The notes under the pieces are model-generated. The model was not told the DNA's origin and ran no database searches. It saw nothing but the letters and a program-made list of their open reading frames with translations. DNA of 64,000 nucleotides from Candidatus Kuenenia stuttgartensis (lineage in GTDB: Bacteria; Planctomycetota; Planctomycetia; Gemmatales; Gemmataceae): contig CAMCLK010000005.1 in the NCBI GenBank assembly GCA_945875585.1, forward strand, positions 50,136 to 114,135, read 5' to 3'. Below are positions 9,057 through 19,900 of the stretch, in pieces (positions within the stretch are counted from its first letter, which is position 1; each line of letters begins with the position of its first letter). Position numbers and translations under genes: made by a program.

Positions 9057-11110
9057 GGCTGTTTGTCACCGGAAATTGCAGCGGGGCTCGCTTGGTTGGG
9101 CTGGTCATCCAATCCGAATTGCTGCTTCAACGTGGTGGCTATGATGCCAGTACGGTAGCCGCTGAAAAAACCCTGTTGCAAGTTCCATCGGGAATTCTTG
9201 GGAATCGTGAGGGCAACGAAGGGAAAAACCATTTCGTCGGTAGTGGCTTCACCCATGAAAATAGCCTTGGGAGGCTTGAACGGGTTGGCGGGGTTGCCGC
9301 TGGTGTTGTCCATCAGAGACGAGACATGCACCTTGCTGCCTTTGGCTACGGGAATAGGCTCTCGAAATGTGTACATCCTTTGCCAGTTGAAATCGAACCT
9401 TGGCACATTCAACAAGACTTTCCGGGTGCCGTCGGGTCTTTCCAGTGTCACGGTCTGCGATACGGTCAGAAGGTGGCCATGAGGAGAGATGCCAACGATG
9501 CGGCAATCATCCTCGACGGGCCATGCGGTGTTGGTTCGCCTTCGCTGGTTGGGGGGCATCAGGAGGAATTTATCGTCATTAATGTTAGTCGTCCGGAAAT
9601 CCTCGGCGGGATTGATATCCCCCTTGGCAAGGTACAGTTCGATCGATGAGAAATCGGTCTCAACCTTGCCGGAACGGTGATAGTGCATTTGCACCACGAG
9701 GTCGGTTTTTTCAGGTATCGAAAGCGCGCAACCCGCTGGGGTTTTCCAAACGCTGTGGCCCGGGGCGTAGCCTCCAATCTGCTCGAAAGGCAACCGGGAC
9801 TTGTTGGTGTCGATCTTGTGGTATTTGCCCAGCATCGCCGATTGGCCGTAGCCCGGCCCCGAATCATCTGGAAGCAAACCATAAGCGTTCAGGCCTTTGT
9901 CGGCGATGATGCGGGCCTGAGTGGCGGAATCCGCGAACCAAATGAGCGTGTGGTGTACCACCTTCTGGTTCCCGGGAATGAAACGCATCGCCCGCACCTT
10001 CAGCTCCCGGTTCAGGTTCAGTTTGTAAACCATGTAGCGGTACATGTCGTCGCCTGAGGCCGCCAACGTCATCGGCCCATCCGGCTTGAGAACCAGATCG
10101 GGCTTTCCAAGGTCCGCTGATTCAGGGTCGGTCGGAGGCAAGGCCCGGGTATTGGCCGGAACCGCGCCCTTGGGCATTCCCTCCTCAAGCCACTGCCTCA
10201 GCAATCGCAACTCTTGAGGCGAAGGTACAGAAGGAGCATCTGAAAGGGCGAAATCCGATTCGGCTTGCCCGGGTGGCATGATTTTCCGTTCAATTAGGTC
10301 GATCCCCATTTCCACCCAGAGGGTGGCGTCTTGGTAATTCGCGAGGGAAAACGGGGCGACACCTTTTTCCTGATGGCAAACAGCACAATGCTTGTAAAGA
10401 ATCGGCTGGATGTCCCGGTAGTACTCCGCCTTGCCCGTTGAATCTGGCACAGCCTTGCGTAATTCCACCGGACATCCAACAGATGGCGTTTTTGGCACCC
10501 TCACCGGAAGGCCTTTGGCCGCATCCGATATGGCCTCGCGCATGTCATTGCGACGGACCACGGACCGCTTGCCCAATTGCTCTACCCGGTCATTGATGCG
10601 GCCTTGATAAAGGACCTTGCCTTGCTGGTCCACCACCACAGCCGTGGGAACCACCGTCACGCCTAAAATGCCGGCCAACTGGTTGTTCCGGTCCAGAAGA
10701 AGTGGAAAAGCAGCCTTGAATTCATCCTTCAGCCGCTGGATATCCAGAGCATCGTCGCGCGCCACCAAGAGGCCTAACAAACCAACCTTGGCGGGCGACC
10801 CCGACTTAGCAAGGTCAATCACCGATTCAGTCACCGCCTTTTGGGACAGGGGGCAGTCTGCGCCCAAAAACAACAAGACTGTCAAACTGTTCCCGGTTGT
10901 CAATTCCCCCAACCGCACTGATTTACCATCGGCTTGGTCGACAGCCTGATTCAAAAGGGCCCCGGAACCCCGTCTTTCTTCCGTCTGCTGGGCGGCAATA
11001 GGGCCAGCAGAAACAAGCAGGGCCACCAACAGCGGGATGGCGGAAAGGAATCTGATCAACCTCAACCTTTTGAAAAGAAATAGGGGAGGGGCAGGCATGC
11101 TTGGTTTCAT
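9053..11110 (-). CDS. Redoxin / cytochrome c-like / copper monooxygenase-like fusion protein
   Basis: An exported 685-residue protein. I use the ATG at 11110, which gives a basic N-region and a hydrophobic signal segment ending near AGPIAAQQ; an in-frame start at 11161 would add 17 residues. Residues 55-210 are a thioredoxin-fold redoxin with a single peroxidatic-type cysteine (ADCPLSQ, Cys86). A haem c motif CAVCH follows near 240. The C-terminal half resembles the type II copper ascorbate-dependent monooxygenases (PHM/DBH fold), with histidine clusters HHTLIWF (near 385), MHYHRSG (near 473) and HGHLL (near 543). Such three-part proteins are common in Planctomycetes and Verrucomicrobia and are uncharacterised. 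It is the first gene of the operon with the FHA-ABC exporter and ankyrin acyltransferase, and overlaps the former by 4 bases. Confidence 0.85.
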   Translation of the reverse strand: MKPSMPAPPLFLFKRLRLIRFLSAIPLLVALLVSAGPIAAQQTEERRGSGALLNQAVDQADGKSVRLGELTTGNSLTVLLFLGADCPLSQKAVTESVIDLAKSGSPAKVGLLGLLVARDDALDIQRLKDEFKAAFPLLLDRNNQLAGILGVTVVPTAVVVDQQGKVLYQGRINDRVEQLGKRSVVRRNDMREAISDAAKGLPVRVPKTPSVGCPVELRKAVPDSTGKAEYYRDIQPILYKHCAVCHQEKGVAPFSLANYQDATLWVEMGIDLIERKIMPPGQAESDFALSDAPSVPSPQELRLLRQWLEEGMPKGAVPANTRALPPTDPESADLGKPDLVLKPDGPMTLAASGDDMYRYMVYKLNLNRELKVRAMRFIPGNQKVVHHTLIWFADSATQARIIADKGLNAYGLLPDDSGPGYGQSAMLGKYHKIDTNKSRLPFEQIGGYAPGHSVWKTPAGCALSIPEKTDLVVQMHYHRSGKVETDFSSIELYLAKGDINPAEDFRTTNINDDKFLLMPPNQRRRTNTAWPVEDDCRIVGISPHGHLLTVSQTVTLERPDGTRKVLLNVPRFDFNWQRMYTFREPIPVAKGSKVHVSSLMDNTSGNPANPFKPPKAIFMGEATTDEMVFPFVALTIPKNSRWNLQQGFFSGYRTGIIATTLKQQFGLDDQPNQASPAAISGDKQP

Positions 11111-11391
11111 GAACACCACATAGATAATTCCGATGGATAAAGTCCAAGACCATGCGCGCATTCGCGAGGTGATCTTCGTGGGGTTAGTGATGGCAGTAAC
11201 GCGCTATACAATCTTATCACACCGCATAGATCACGATGTTCAAGTTAAATGAAAACAGGAAGTCGGACAAGGTATTGGATGCGGCGCGGATTGACGAGGC
11301 CAAGATCATGGGGCATTTGGACACGATTGTTAAGTCAACGATCGTGTCTGGGTGCCACTTCAACAATCAAAATGGCAAAGTCGAGATACGC

Positions 11392-12456
11392 CTAGGGATC
11401 AGACGAGTCGCAACCGAATGGCGGCATGGCATGCACCAAGTCGGCCACGCATTGCGCCCCGTCGGATGGCTTTGGTGACGGGCCGGGGATTTTCAGGAAT
11501 TCAGCCAACTGACTTTCCATGCGTGAAATATTCTTCAAGGCGATCCCAAGGCCTGATTTCTCCATGTAGAACGCGTTGATGGCCTGCTCATGCTGACCTC
11601 TTATAGGAATACATATTGTCTTTTTTCCAAGAAAACGAGCTTCGCCAAGCAATTGGTTTCCAGCAGGGCCGATCAGGATAGTGCAAGCCGCAAGGGACTC
11701 TTCGAAACCAGCGCCATGTGGGTGGAACTCGAATTCCGGATAATCGCGGGAGTGACCGCATCCTCCGAAAACGATTGTTCTCATGCCGATAATCCGGGCG
11801 ACCTTCAGCAGGTCTTTTCCCACCTCTTCCTTGTAATAAATCAGAGCAAATCCTCCGTCCGTGGGCTTCAACCGGGTTATCGAATTCCGCAACATGGGGC
11901 CGATAATCGCCCGAACCGGCCTGGCTGGCCGACAGAATTCCGGATGGAAGCAGGAAACCACCCGGGGAACTTGGAAAGGTACCAACCAGTCAACCAGTGG
12001 AGCCACGATACTCTGGTAGAACCTAAGGCCAGCAGGCAGGCCCAGCAGTTTGCACTTGCTCAGCTTCGCTTGGTTGTCGATGGCCAAAACGGGAACACCT
12101 TTCCTCAAGGCGATCCTCGGCACAAGCGGCTCAAAATCCGACAGCGCCAAATCTGGGCGGATCGTATCCCAAATTCCTGTCACCCGGGATAAATGGTCTT
12201 TTCCGCGCATGATAAAATTGGCGCAGCGCCAGGCGGACGCGGGCCAATCGATTGAATGGCCTCTTTTTGCGAACAATATGCCATCAATCCTGTGCAATCG
12301 GGGATAATTGAGCCTTGCAAAAAAATCATAACCATCATGACTACTAAGAACATGGACGACGGCCTTATCTTCCAGCCGTTCTATAAGAGATTTAGCTCTG
12401 ACGGAGTGTCCGAATCCTTCACCGCAAATCCCATAAAGAACCACGGGCTTGGCCAT
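11392..12456 (-). CDS. Glycosyltransferase of the MurG/MJ1255-like (GT-B) type
   Basis: A 354-residue protein beginning MAKPVVLYGICGEGFGHSVR, the glycine-rich N-terminal loop (GxGxGHxxR type) of GT-B transferases that resemble archaeal MJ1255 and MurG. The C-terminal half has the expected donor-binding pattern: FGGCGHSRDYPE, then ACTILIGPAGNQLLGEARFLGKKTICIPI, and a final helix with GLGIAL. It probably transfers a nucleotide-activated sugar to a lipid or glycan in the cytoplasm; donor and acceptor cannot be told. It follows the FG-GAP gene on the same strand, with 136 bases and a hairpin between them, so it may have its own promoter. Confidence 0.78.
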   Translation of the reverse strand: MAKPVVLYGICGEGFGHSVRAKSLIERLEDKAVVHVLSSHDGYDFFARLNYPRLHRIDGILFAKRGHSIDWPASAWRCANFIMRGKDHLSRVTGIWDTIRPDLALSDFEPLVPRIALRKGVPVLAIDNQAKLSKCKLLGLPAGLRFYQSIVAPLVDWLVPFQVPRVVSCFHPEFCRPARPVRAIIGPMLRNSITRLKPTDGGFALIYYKEEVGKDLLKVARIIGMRTIVFGGCGHSRDYPEFEFHPHGAGFEESLAACTILIGPAGNQLLGEARFLGKKTICIPIRGQHEQAINAFYMEKSGLGIALKNISRMESQLAEFLKIPGPSPKPSDGAQCVADLVHAMPPFGCDSSDP

Positions 12457-12538
12457 TTTTCGGTATCACTTGCAAAACGAACGAAATAAATCGATAAGAT
12501 AACACCCTCCATCATTGTGTGACAATCCTGAATAATAG

Positions 12539-12572
12539 CCAATGCATGCCTGTTATTTTCCGCATGCATTGG
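12539..12572 (-). terminator. Perfect 11-bp inverted repeat, putative terminator-like hairpin
   Basis: CCAATGCATGC (12539-12549) and GCATGCATTGG (12562-12572) form an 11-bp perfect stem with a 12-base loop. It lies about 20 bases after the stop of the FG-GAP gene and before the glycosyltransferase start, both on the minus strand. No clear T-tract follows, so a rho-independent terminator is only one option; an mRNA-end stabiliser or a protein-binding palindrome are others. Confidence 0.45.
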
Positions 12573-12592
12573 CGGATTCAATCTAGCCTAGA

Positions 12593-15500
12593 TCATCCGG
12601 CGGCAACGCGTAGTCCAAGTGGTTCGGAATAGGCGAAGAAGTTGTCGATGACTGTCAAATTCACGGCATTGAATGCCTTGAGTTGCGACGACTGTGTGAG
12701 CGCGCCAACAACGATATCGGCCTTGCCGTCGCCATTGAGGTCTGCGGCTGCCACTGAAATGCCGCCCCGGAAAGTTGTGGGGAACGCGTCGAACGATTTG
12801 ATATTTGCACCAGTTGCGCCGCTGAACACACTCACATGGGGGTCAGCGCCCGGGCCGGCTCCCGAGATGATATCAGCCTTGCCGTCACCATTGACATCGC
12901 CGCTTGCCACTGTGATGCCGCCGGTAAATTGCGGGGAATACGCGTAGAAAGACCGCAAGACGGCGTTATTGGCGCCGCTGAATACTTTCACATGGGGCGG
13001 GCCACCCGGCCCTGCGCCCACAATGATGTCTGCCTTACGATCTCCATTCGTGTCCCCAGAGGCGACGGAAACTCCACCCCGGAAAGATTCATCAAATGCC
13101 AAGAAAGAACGCAGAACGGTATTGTTGGCTCCACTGAAGACCTTGACACTTGGCTGCGCCCCTGGCCCAGCACCTGTGACAATGTCTGCTTTGCCGTCGC
13201 CGTTCACATCGCCAGCGGCCACGTTCACGCCGCCCATGAATCCTTGATCATAGGCGAAAAATGAGCGGAGCAGGGCCAGTGACCTTCCATCGAAGACCCG
13301 CACGTTGGGAGATGAGCCAGCGGTTGTGCCCGTGATTAGGTCTAGAATTCTATCGCCGTTGACATCGCCCCGGGCGACGGTAATTCCCCCCTTATAACCA
13401 GCGCCATATGGAAGGAAGCTCGACCGCGGTGTGCCATTGGCATTGAAGATGTTAAGCCTGCCACCGCTTCCGGGGCCTGTAACAATAAAAGGCGTTTTCA
13501 ATGGCGGTACCAGTGGCACAGCCGTGCTCACCACGGTGTACTGCCGGAAACCAGTGCTGCCGTTGGCGTCTGTTGCTGAAACGGTAAATGTGAAGCTACC
13601 TGTCGCTGTCACAATTCCAGATATGATGCCTGTGCCCGAAAGCGACAATCCGCTTGGAAGTATTCCAGCGCTTACCGCAAAACGGATAGTGCCAACTCCG
13701 CCAGCGGCAGTGAGTTGTTGGCTTACCACCTGATTGGGGCTAACATTTGGCAGTGTTGGTGGGTTGATGGTCAGTTGGCCCTGCTGTGAAGGATTGACTG
13801 TCAAGTACACAGGAGCAACGGACCGTGGACCGTTGGGCTGTGTAACCAGTACTTCCAATTGGAAGGGACCCGGTTGGGTTGGGGTACCGCTGAGCTGACC
13901 CGAGGACGACAATGTCAGGCCAGCAGGCAACGGAATACTGTTGGTGTTAACCGCATAGACATAAGGCTTCGATGGATCGCCACCGGTGATAGGCAACTGC
14001 AAGCTATAAGGAACACCTTGCGTAGCCGTGAGAATTGTTGAAGGATTAAATGCCGGATTGGCAAAAGTAAAATTAAACGAAACCCCTGAAACGCCAGCGG
14101 CTGGGTTGTTGGAATTATTGAGGGTGTCCGTTACGCCGATATTCCATGCTGCAGAGACGAGGTCAATTTGTCCATTATTATCAAAATCGCCGGTTCCGAT
14201 CGCTACGAAAGTACGATTAAAAGTGGCGAAAGAATCCGCAGTATTTGTATATCCTTGATAGATTTTGAGTGTTCCGAAAGCGCCTTTGCCATCGCCTTCA
14301 ACGATGCCATAATTTTGTGAACTGTTGGACGCGTCACCTACCGCGATATCCCAGTTGCCATCACCATTGAAATCTCCAGCCTGAATGGGGCCATTCCAAC
14401 CCGAGTTGGCATTGAAGGCGCCTACAGGACTCATGGTGAACGAAAGGGCGCTACCCGCGGAGCTGTTGGTGTAGAGACTGACCGGGGCAATATTGACCAG
14501 ATAATTTCTAAATCGGGTGCTACTATCCCACAGATTGGTGCTTGGGATATTTGGCGAAGTTGCCAGATCCATCTTGCCGTCATTATTAAAATCGGCGGCT
14601 TCCAGGTTCAGTCCGTTGGCGTTCACACCCGCGCTCTGAATGAATACCCCTGACCCTGAAAATTGACCATTGCCGGGATTGGCGAAGACGGAAACCCCGT
14701 TGTTTTCCGGCGCGGCAATGTCTAGTTTTCCATCGCCATTGAGGTCGGCCAAAATGGCGGCGACATAGGGAGAACGACTGGATACCGGGGGTTCGATGGA
14801 ACCAGAGGCGGAGTTCAAAGTCATCCCTAAATCAGCGCTTGCTGATTGAAGGTTGACGCTGGCATATGGTGTGGGCTGAAAATTCCCGATCCACGAACCG
14901 TTGGTTTCCTGTTTGCCTAAATAGACATCAAATCCAACGAGTGGAATAACTTGGTCGGTGACACTTGGATTGGGATTTGTAACAGGGTTGTTGATGTCAT
15001 AACGAGGAAATACCAGATCCGGTATGCTATCTGAGTTGACGTCACCCAGTGTCATCTGACCAGAATTGCCGCCTAAATGTGGTAAATTGGTGGCCACCGG
15101 ATCACCGATTTGAGGTGCGCCAAATTTGTTGGCCACAGGATCATAGATATAGCGTCTGGTGATAGATCCTAAATTGCCAATGGTAGCAGCTTTTATTGCG
15201 AGGATGTCCTGATAGCCATCGCCGTTAAGGTCAACGACTGCAATTTGGTCACCAATGCCGTCGGTGGCGACTTTCGCCCCATTAGCTGTCGATCCAGTGG
15301 TTAAAAACGAGATTCCTGTGGGTGAACCGAGTGCTACTTTAAAAAAATCCAGCCTGATCGCTGGCAATCAACATGCTTACTTTCGATGAGTAGCCGATCG
15401 ATTCTACTATGGTGCCTATTTGAACGATGTCGGCAAAGCCATCCTTGTTGAAGTCTATTTTGCCGCCGTTGATGGCGCTGCTGACCATGGAGTAGGGAGT

Positions 15501-15770
15501 GAAGAACCCTGCAATAGTCGACTCGAAAGGTGATGTTGGAACGGTTCCGAAAGTCGCGGTGCCTGCCAAACCTCCTTGGGTCATCAATGTGGCTGCAGGC
15601 ACATCGCGGGCTTCAAGGGTTTCACAACGCAATAAGGTGCGGCGGATAGCCTTGCGAGACTCAGAATTGACGCTGAAAAGGCGAGAGAAGAGGTTGTGCA
15701 CGATAAGCTCGCAGGAGGTGTAAATCTTGCCTGAATTGCCCGAATTAATAATTTGCCCCGTTTTATCCAT
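12593..15770 (-). CDS. FG-GAP repeat surface protein with putative Ig-like domains, interrupted by a frameshift
   Basis: Two overlapping reading frames make one protein of about 1058 residues. The upstream frame (15770 to 15339) carries a short basic N-terminus, the planctomycete motif ETLEARDVPA, and the start of an FG-GAP repeat. It stops at GFF-TAA within a run of seven T (minus strand; positions 15347-15341). With one T fewer the frame continues straight into FFKVALGSPTG of the downstream frame (to 12593). The body has FG-GAP calcium-binding repeats of the DLNGDGYQDI type, then two He_PIG-like Ig domains (GLTLSSSGQLSGTPTQPG, GLSLSGTGIISGIV). It ends with about six strongly repeated modules (DVNGDGKADIVTGAGPGAQP). 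FG-GAP proteins form integrin-like beta propellers and are probably secreted. The break may be a real mutation, slippage or a sequence error. Confidence 0.85.
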
Positions 15771-15821
15771 GAAGCAAGGTCGAAATGCGAACCATTTCGC
15801 TTTGCATATTCGCTTTTTGTT

Positions 15822-16805
15822 TCAAGAATCATGCTTGCGTGACTGAGCCATTGTTTGCGATGGAAGTTCGCCGTAGCGGTTAAAATATCCCGAGGCAAAT
15901 CTGCCATAATGAAGAAAACCGAGACTGATGGCTACTTCGGACAGCGAACGATCAGGATGTGCAAAGATTTGGCGGCGTGCGTCTTCGAGACGAAGATTAG
16001 TGATGAATCGCGTGGGACTGCATCCGAAATAACGTTGAAACGCCTTCTGCACAGCACGGGACGAAACCCCTGTTCTGGCGGTGAGTTCCGCCATTCCTAG
16101 TGGGGATCGAATGTTGGCTCGAAGCCATTCGGTCAGGTCATCGATTGTGCATCCGCCCAGCCATGCGCCTTCTGATGATTTCCAGCTAGGTGCGTTGTTG
16201 GCCAAAGCATCGACCACCAGACTGCTGAACATAGCCCTTAAGTGGCTAAAAGCTTGCTCTTCGGCCAAAGTGCTGCCGGGGTTGCTAAGTTCTTGCGCGG
16301 CCCACCGGCATTGGTGTGCCAACGCATGGCCTTCTGGCGACTTGAAATCGATCGTAAGCGCCCAGTCTTCCAGAGAGGTTGTGGGAAGACCTCTGGTTTT
16401 CATCGCAAGCGACAAGGCTGTTGAGTCGGGCGACAGTAGCAGCATATGCACAGCGGTTGCGTCCATCCGGAGTGCCTGACCCGGGCCAAACAGTACACCT
16501 GTATCTGAATTCGCTGAGGCTCGGCGTCCATTGACTGAATGTTCAACCGCTCCTTGCAGTGCGATTTGCAGGTAATAATTGTTTTGAACAGGTTCAAATT
16601 CCATCAGCAGTGGTGTGAGGCAATCCACATAGGAAATTCCCATTCCGCATTTGGCGATGCCGTTAATGGTGGTCTCAAATGGATCGGTGCCGCGTACAGT
16701 AACCCTGTGGTGTTCCCACATCCGCGAGGTCACAGCACGTGATTCGCTGAGGTCGCTGGTGTGCAACATGCGATGATTGCTGAGGTAAGGTCTGGTTTCT
16801 TGCAT
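15822..16805 (-). CDS. AraC family transcriptional regulator
   Basis: A 327-residue protein. Residues about 30-200 are an AraC-binding-domain-like sensor region of the AraC_binding_2 type. The C-terminal 100 residues form two helix-turn-helix motifs: MAELTARTGVSSRAVQKAFQ, then the conserved GCSPTRFITNLRLEDARR and the second helix pair SLSEVAISLGFLHYGRFASG ending YFNRYGELPSQT. It is divergent from the kinase gene across 167 bases and lies 51 bases upstream of the FG-GAP gene on the same strand. It could therefore control either neighbour; the sequence does not decide. The ligand is unknown. Confidence 0.92.
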   Translation of the reverse strand: MQETRPYLSNHRMLHTSDLSESRAVTSRMWEHHRVTVRGTDPFETTINGIAKCGMGISYVDCLTPLLMEFEPVQNNYYLQIALQGAVEHSVNGRRASANSDTGVLFGPGQALRMDATAVHMLLLSPDSTALSLAMKTRGLPTTSLEDWALTIDFKSPEGHALAHQCRWAAQELSNPGSTLAEEQAFSHLRAMFSSLVVDALANNAPSWKSSEGAWLGGCTIDDLTEWLRANIRSPLGMAELTARTGVSSRAVQKAFQRYFGCSPTRFITNLRLEDARRQIFAHPDRSLSEVAISLGFLHYGRFASGYFNRYGELPSQTMAQSRKHDS

Positions 16806-16972
16806 GTTGACCTGACAGTTCCATCGAGTCGTATCATTCGCATTATAGCTTGCTAATCTGAAGCTGAATTTTAGTGAAAGTTGTCGGCAAAAATGAATCA
16901 GGAAAAATGTGGTGGAGCCGATGAAATCCTGTTAGCATCGATCGATAGCAATGCAATCAATAGGGCCTTGCC

Positions 16973-19900
16973 ATGAGTGATGAGTTGTCCAGCAGCAATA
17001 CAAAGTCCTCTAATCTCGAAGCCCGCGCGGCTGATCACGATCCGAGCACGTTTGGATTGGGTGGAACCATTACTCAACTAGAGCCGCCAAAGGCTCCGGA
17101 CGCATCATTACCGGCTAATTTTGAATTGATCGGCTGGGTGGCTGAAGGTGGCCAAGGTGTCATTTATAAGGCGCGGCAGTTGAACCCTCAGCGTACAGTA
17201 GCCATCAAGATGATACGGGCGGGCGAATACTCCACCCAGTCTCAGGTGAAAGCGTTTCTGGATGAAGCCAACAAGCAAGCGCGCCTCGACCATCGTGGGA
17301 TACTGGCTATTTATGAATGTGGCACACATAATAACCGCCCCTATATTGCCATGGAATTTTGTGCCGGTGGCACATTGGGCGAGGCATTCCGCAATAAGCC
17401 GGTACTCTGGCGGACCGCTGCCACACTGATTGCCTATGTGGCCCGCGTACTTGGCAAGGCGCACACTGAAGGCGTGATTCACCGCGACCTGAAACCTGCC
17501 AACCTGCTCCTCAAGGAACCAATATCCGGAATGGAGGCGCTTTCAATAGAGCATTTGCGTATCGCCGATTTCGGTCTAGCACTCGACAAAAATTCCGAGT
17601 TTTTGAGCAAAAGCACCACACAAGCAGGCTTTACAGGCAGATTTGTTGGAACGCCATTGTACATGGCTCCCGAGCAGGCTGATGACGCTCGCAAGGTTGG
17701 TCCAGCGGCGGATATTTACTCATTGGGAGTGATCATTTATGAAATGCTGACAGGAGCTGTACCCATCAATGCCCCCAGTCTGGGTGAATTCATCAGCAGA
17801 TTGAAAACAGATATGCCCGTTCCTCCCAGACGTCTGGCGGCGCGTTGTCCCCGTGATCTGGAGGCCGTTTGTTTGAAGTGCCTTCGAAAAGATCCCAAAA
17901 GCCGCTATGCCACAGCTGAGCAGTTGGCGGAAGACCTTGAGGCAGTACTAGCGGATAACCCGCTGATTTATGCTCGTCCAGTGGGTTGGGTGGAACGGGT
18001 TGTCATGTGGGGGTGGCGCAACAAGTTGCTGGCATCATCGCTTTTAACCGCAGTTTTGGCCCTGATCGCTGGAACCATAGTGTCAACAAGCCTGTACTTG
18101 GATTTGCGGTCAAAAATCAGTGATCTTGAAGATAAAACGCGTGAAGTTGCGGAGGTGACTTCCAAAGAAGCCATCAAGAGGCTGGAAGCGCCCAGCACGG
18201 TATTGCAGTTGGTTCCTGATTTGGCCAAAACGGTACGTGAGAACGATGGCCAGACAATGCTGAATCAGGCACTTGAAAAACAGCCAGCGAATATCAATTT
18301 GCAATTGGCGGCAGTCCTATGCGGAGATCGGACGCAGTTTAAAAAAATGATCGATAAGATTCAAATTCAAGATCCGTTCAATTTGAAGGTTTTGGCCGAA
18401 GAAATGAAAGATCGTGGCATCCAAGAGTTTATGAAATTATGGTGGAACAATGTTCGCGATGCAACCGTTGAAGGTGATCAGCGGTTAAGGTATTATGGAG
18501 TTCTTGCTGTTTGCGACCATGACAATGCGCAATGGGGCGAAAAATCAAAGGAAATAGTAGATCTTTTGATGAGCCAAGACCTTCTCGACATAGGTGATTG
18601 GGCTGAGCTTTTCAAGCCTGTCGGCAAGCATTTGGTCGAGGCATTCCTAAACGTGTTGGTCAATGAGATTCAGGCGGGTAATAAAACAGATGATGTGGAT
18701 CGGCCGCGTTTGGCGGCGGAGTATTTGCACCGATTCACCAACAACAATGCGGAAGAAAGAGCGCGGTTCGCTATTTCGGTTCCATCTGATCTTGTTCCAT
18801 GGCTCAAGCGCAAAGCGATTTTCACATCTGATGACGATGCTTTGAAAGCAGCTTTGCGGTTACTGAGTGCTGATAATAAAAGAACAGACCGCCTAAGGGC
18901 CCATGCTGCGGCGCAATTGGCCATGTTGGGAGAATGGGACCCAGCCTTGAGCAAGATGGGGTTTGATCCGGATCCTTCGGAACGAACGTGGCTGATCAAT
19001 CGCTTGATCGTTCTGAAACCGGAAATTTCCGACTTGTTGCGTCAATACGTTGGTAATGAACCAACACGGTCCATTACCAATTGTGGCATTCTTGATGTGC
19101 TTTATGAATTTGCTCCCCAATTAAAAAATAAAGAAGAGCTTAACGTGGAATGGAAGCATTTGGTTACCATGCTTAAAAAAGAATGGCGTGAAAATCCTCA
19201 TCCTGGAGTTCACGCGGGAACAGACCGCCTACTTCGGAAGTTGAACAAGCACTACGAGAAAAACAGTGGAATTGAAGTGGTTCCAGAGTCCGGTACCGGA
19301 GATATGAAGTCAGCGAAGTATAGTTGGTATATCAACAAGCATGGCATGACATTGATAAAAATCGCGAGTGGCCAGGAATACTTGAGTGGGAGTCCTGAAA
19401 ATGAGCAAGGACGCAATGAAAACCTGGAATTCCAAGCGGATCGTAAGATAAACTATTCTTTTGAAATAGGGGCTAAGGAAGTTGGCGAGGCTGAATTCTT
19501 CTCTTTGATTCCTAAAGCGAAATTTAAATATCGCAAGGAATGGCTCGCTGATCATGACGCGTCGATCAACGATATTTCTTTCTATGATGCTGCCAGATTT
19601 TGCAACGCATTAAGCGAGGCGTCACAATATCCTGAGGATCAATGGTGTTACGAAATCGATTCTGCTATGTCTAAAGCCGTTCTTAAACCCGATTTCATCA
19701 AGTTGCAGGGCTACCGACTTCCCACCGAGGTGGAGTGGGAGTTTGCTTGCAGGGCAGGCACGGTTTCCGCGTATTGCTTCGGTAACGTTCAGGATCATCT
19801 GTCCGACTACGCGAATTATTCGTGGAGCCGCAAGGACAAAATGATGCCCAGAGGGTCATACCGCCCGAATTTTCTGGGAATGTTCGATATGCACGGCAAT

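Noticed and set aside
11236..11478. 80-residue plus-strand frame between the redoxin gene and the glycosyltransferase
   Set aside because: It runs into the 3' end of the well-supported glycosyltransferase on the other strand, has no ribosome-binding site, and its second half is plainly antisense to that gene.
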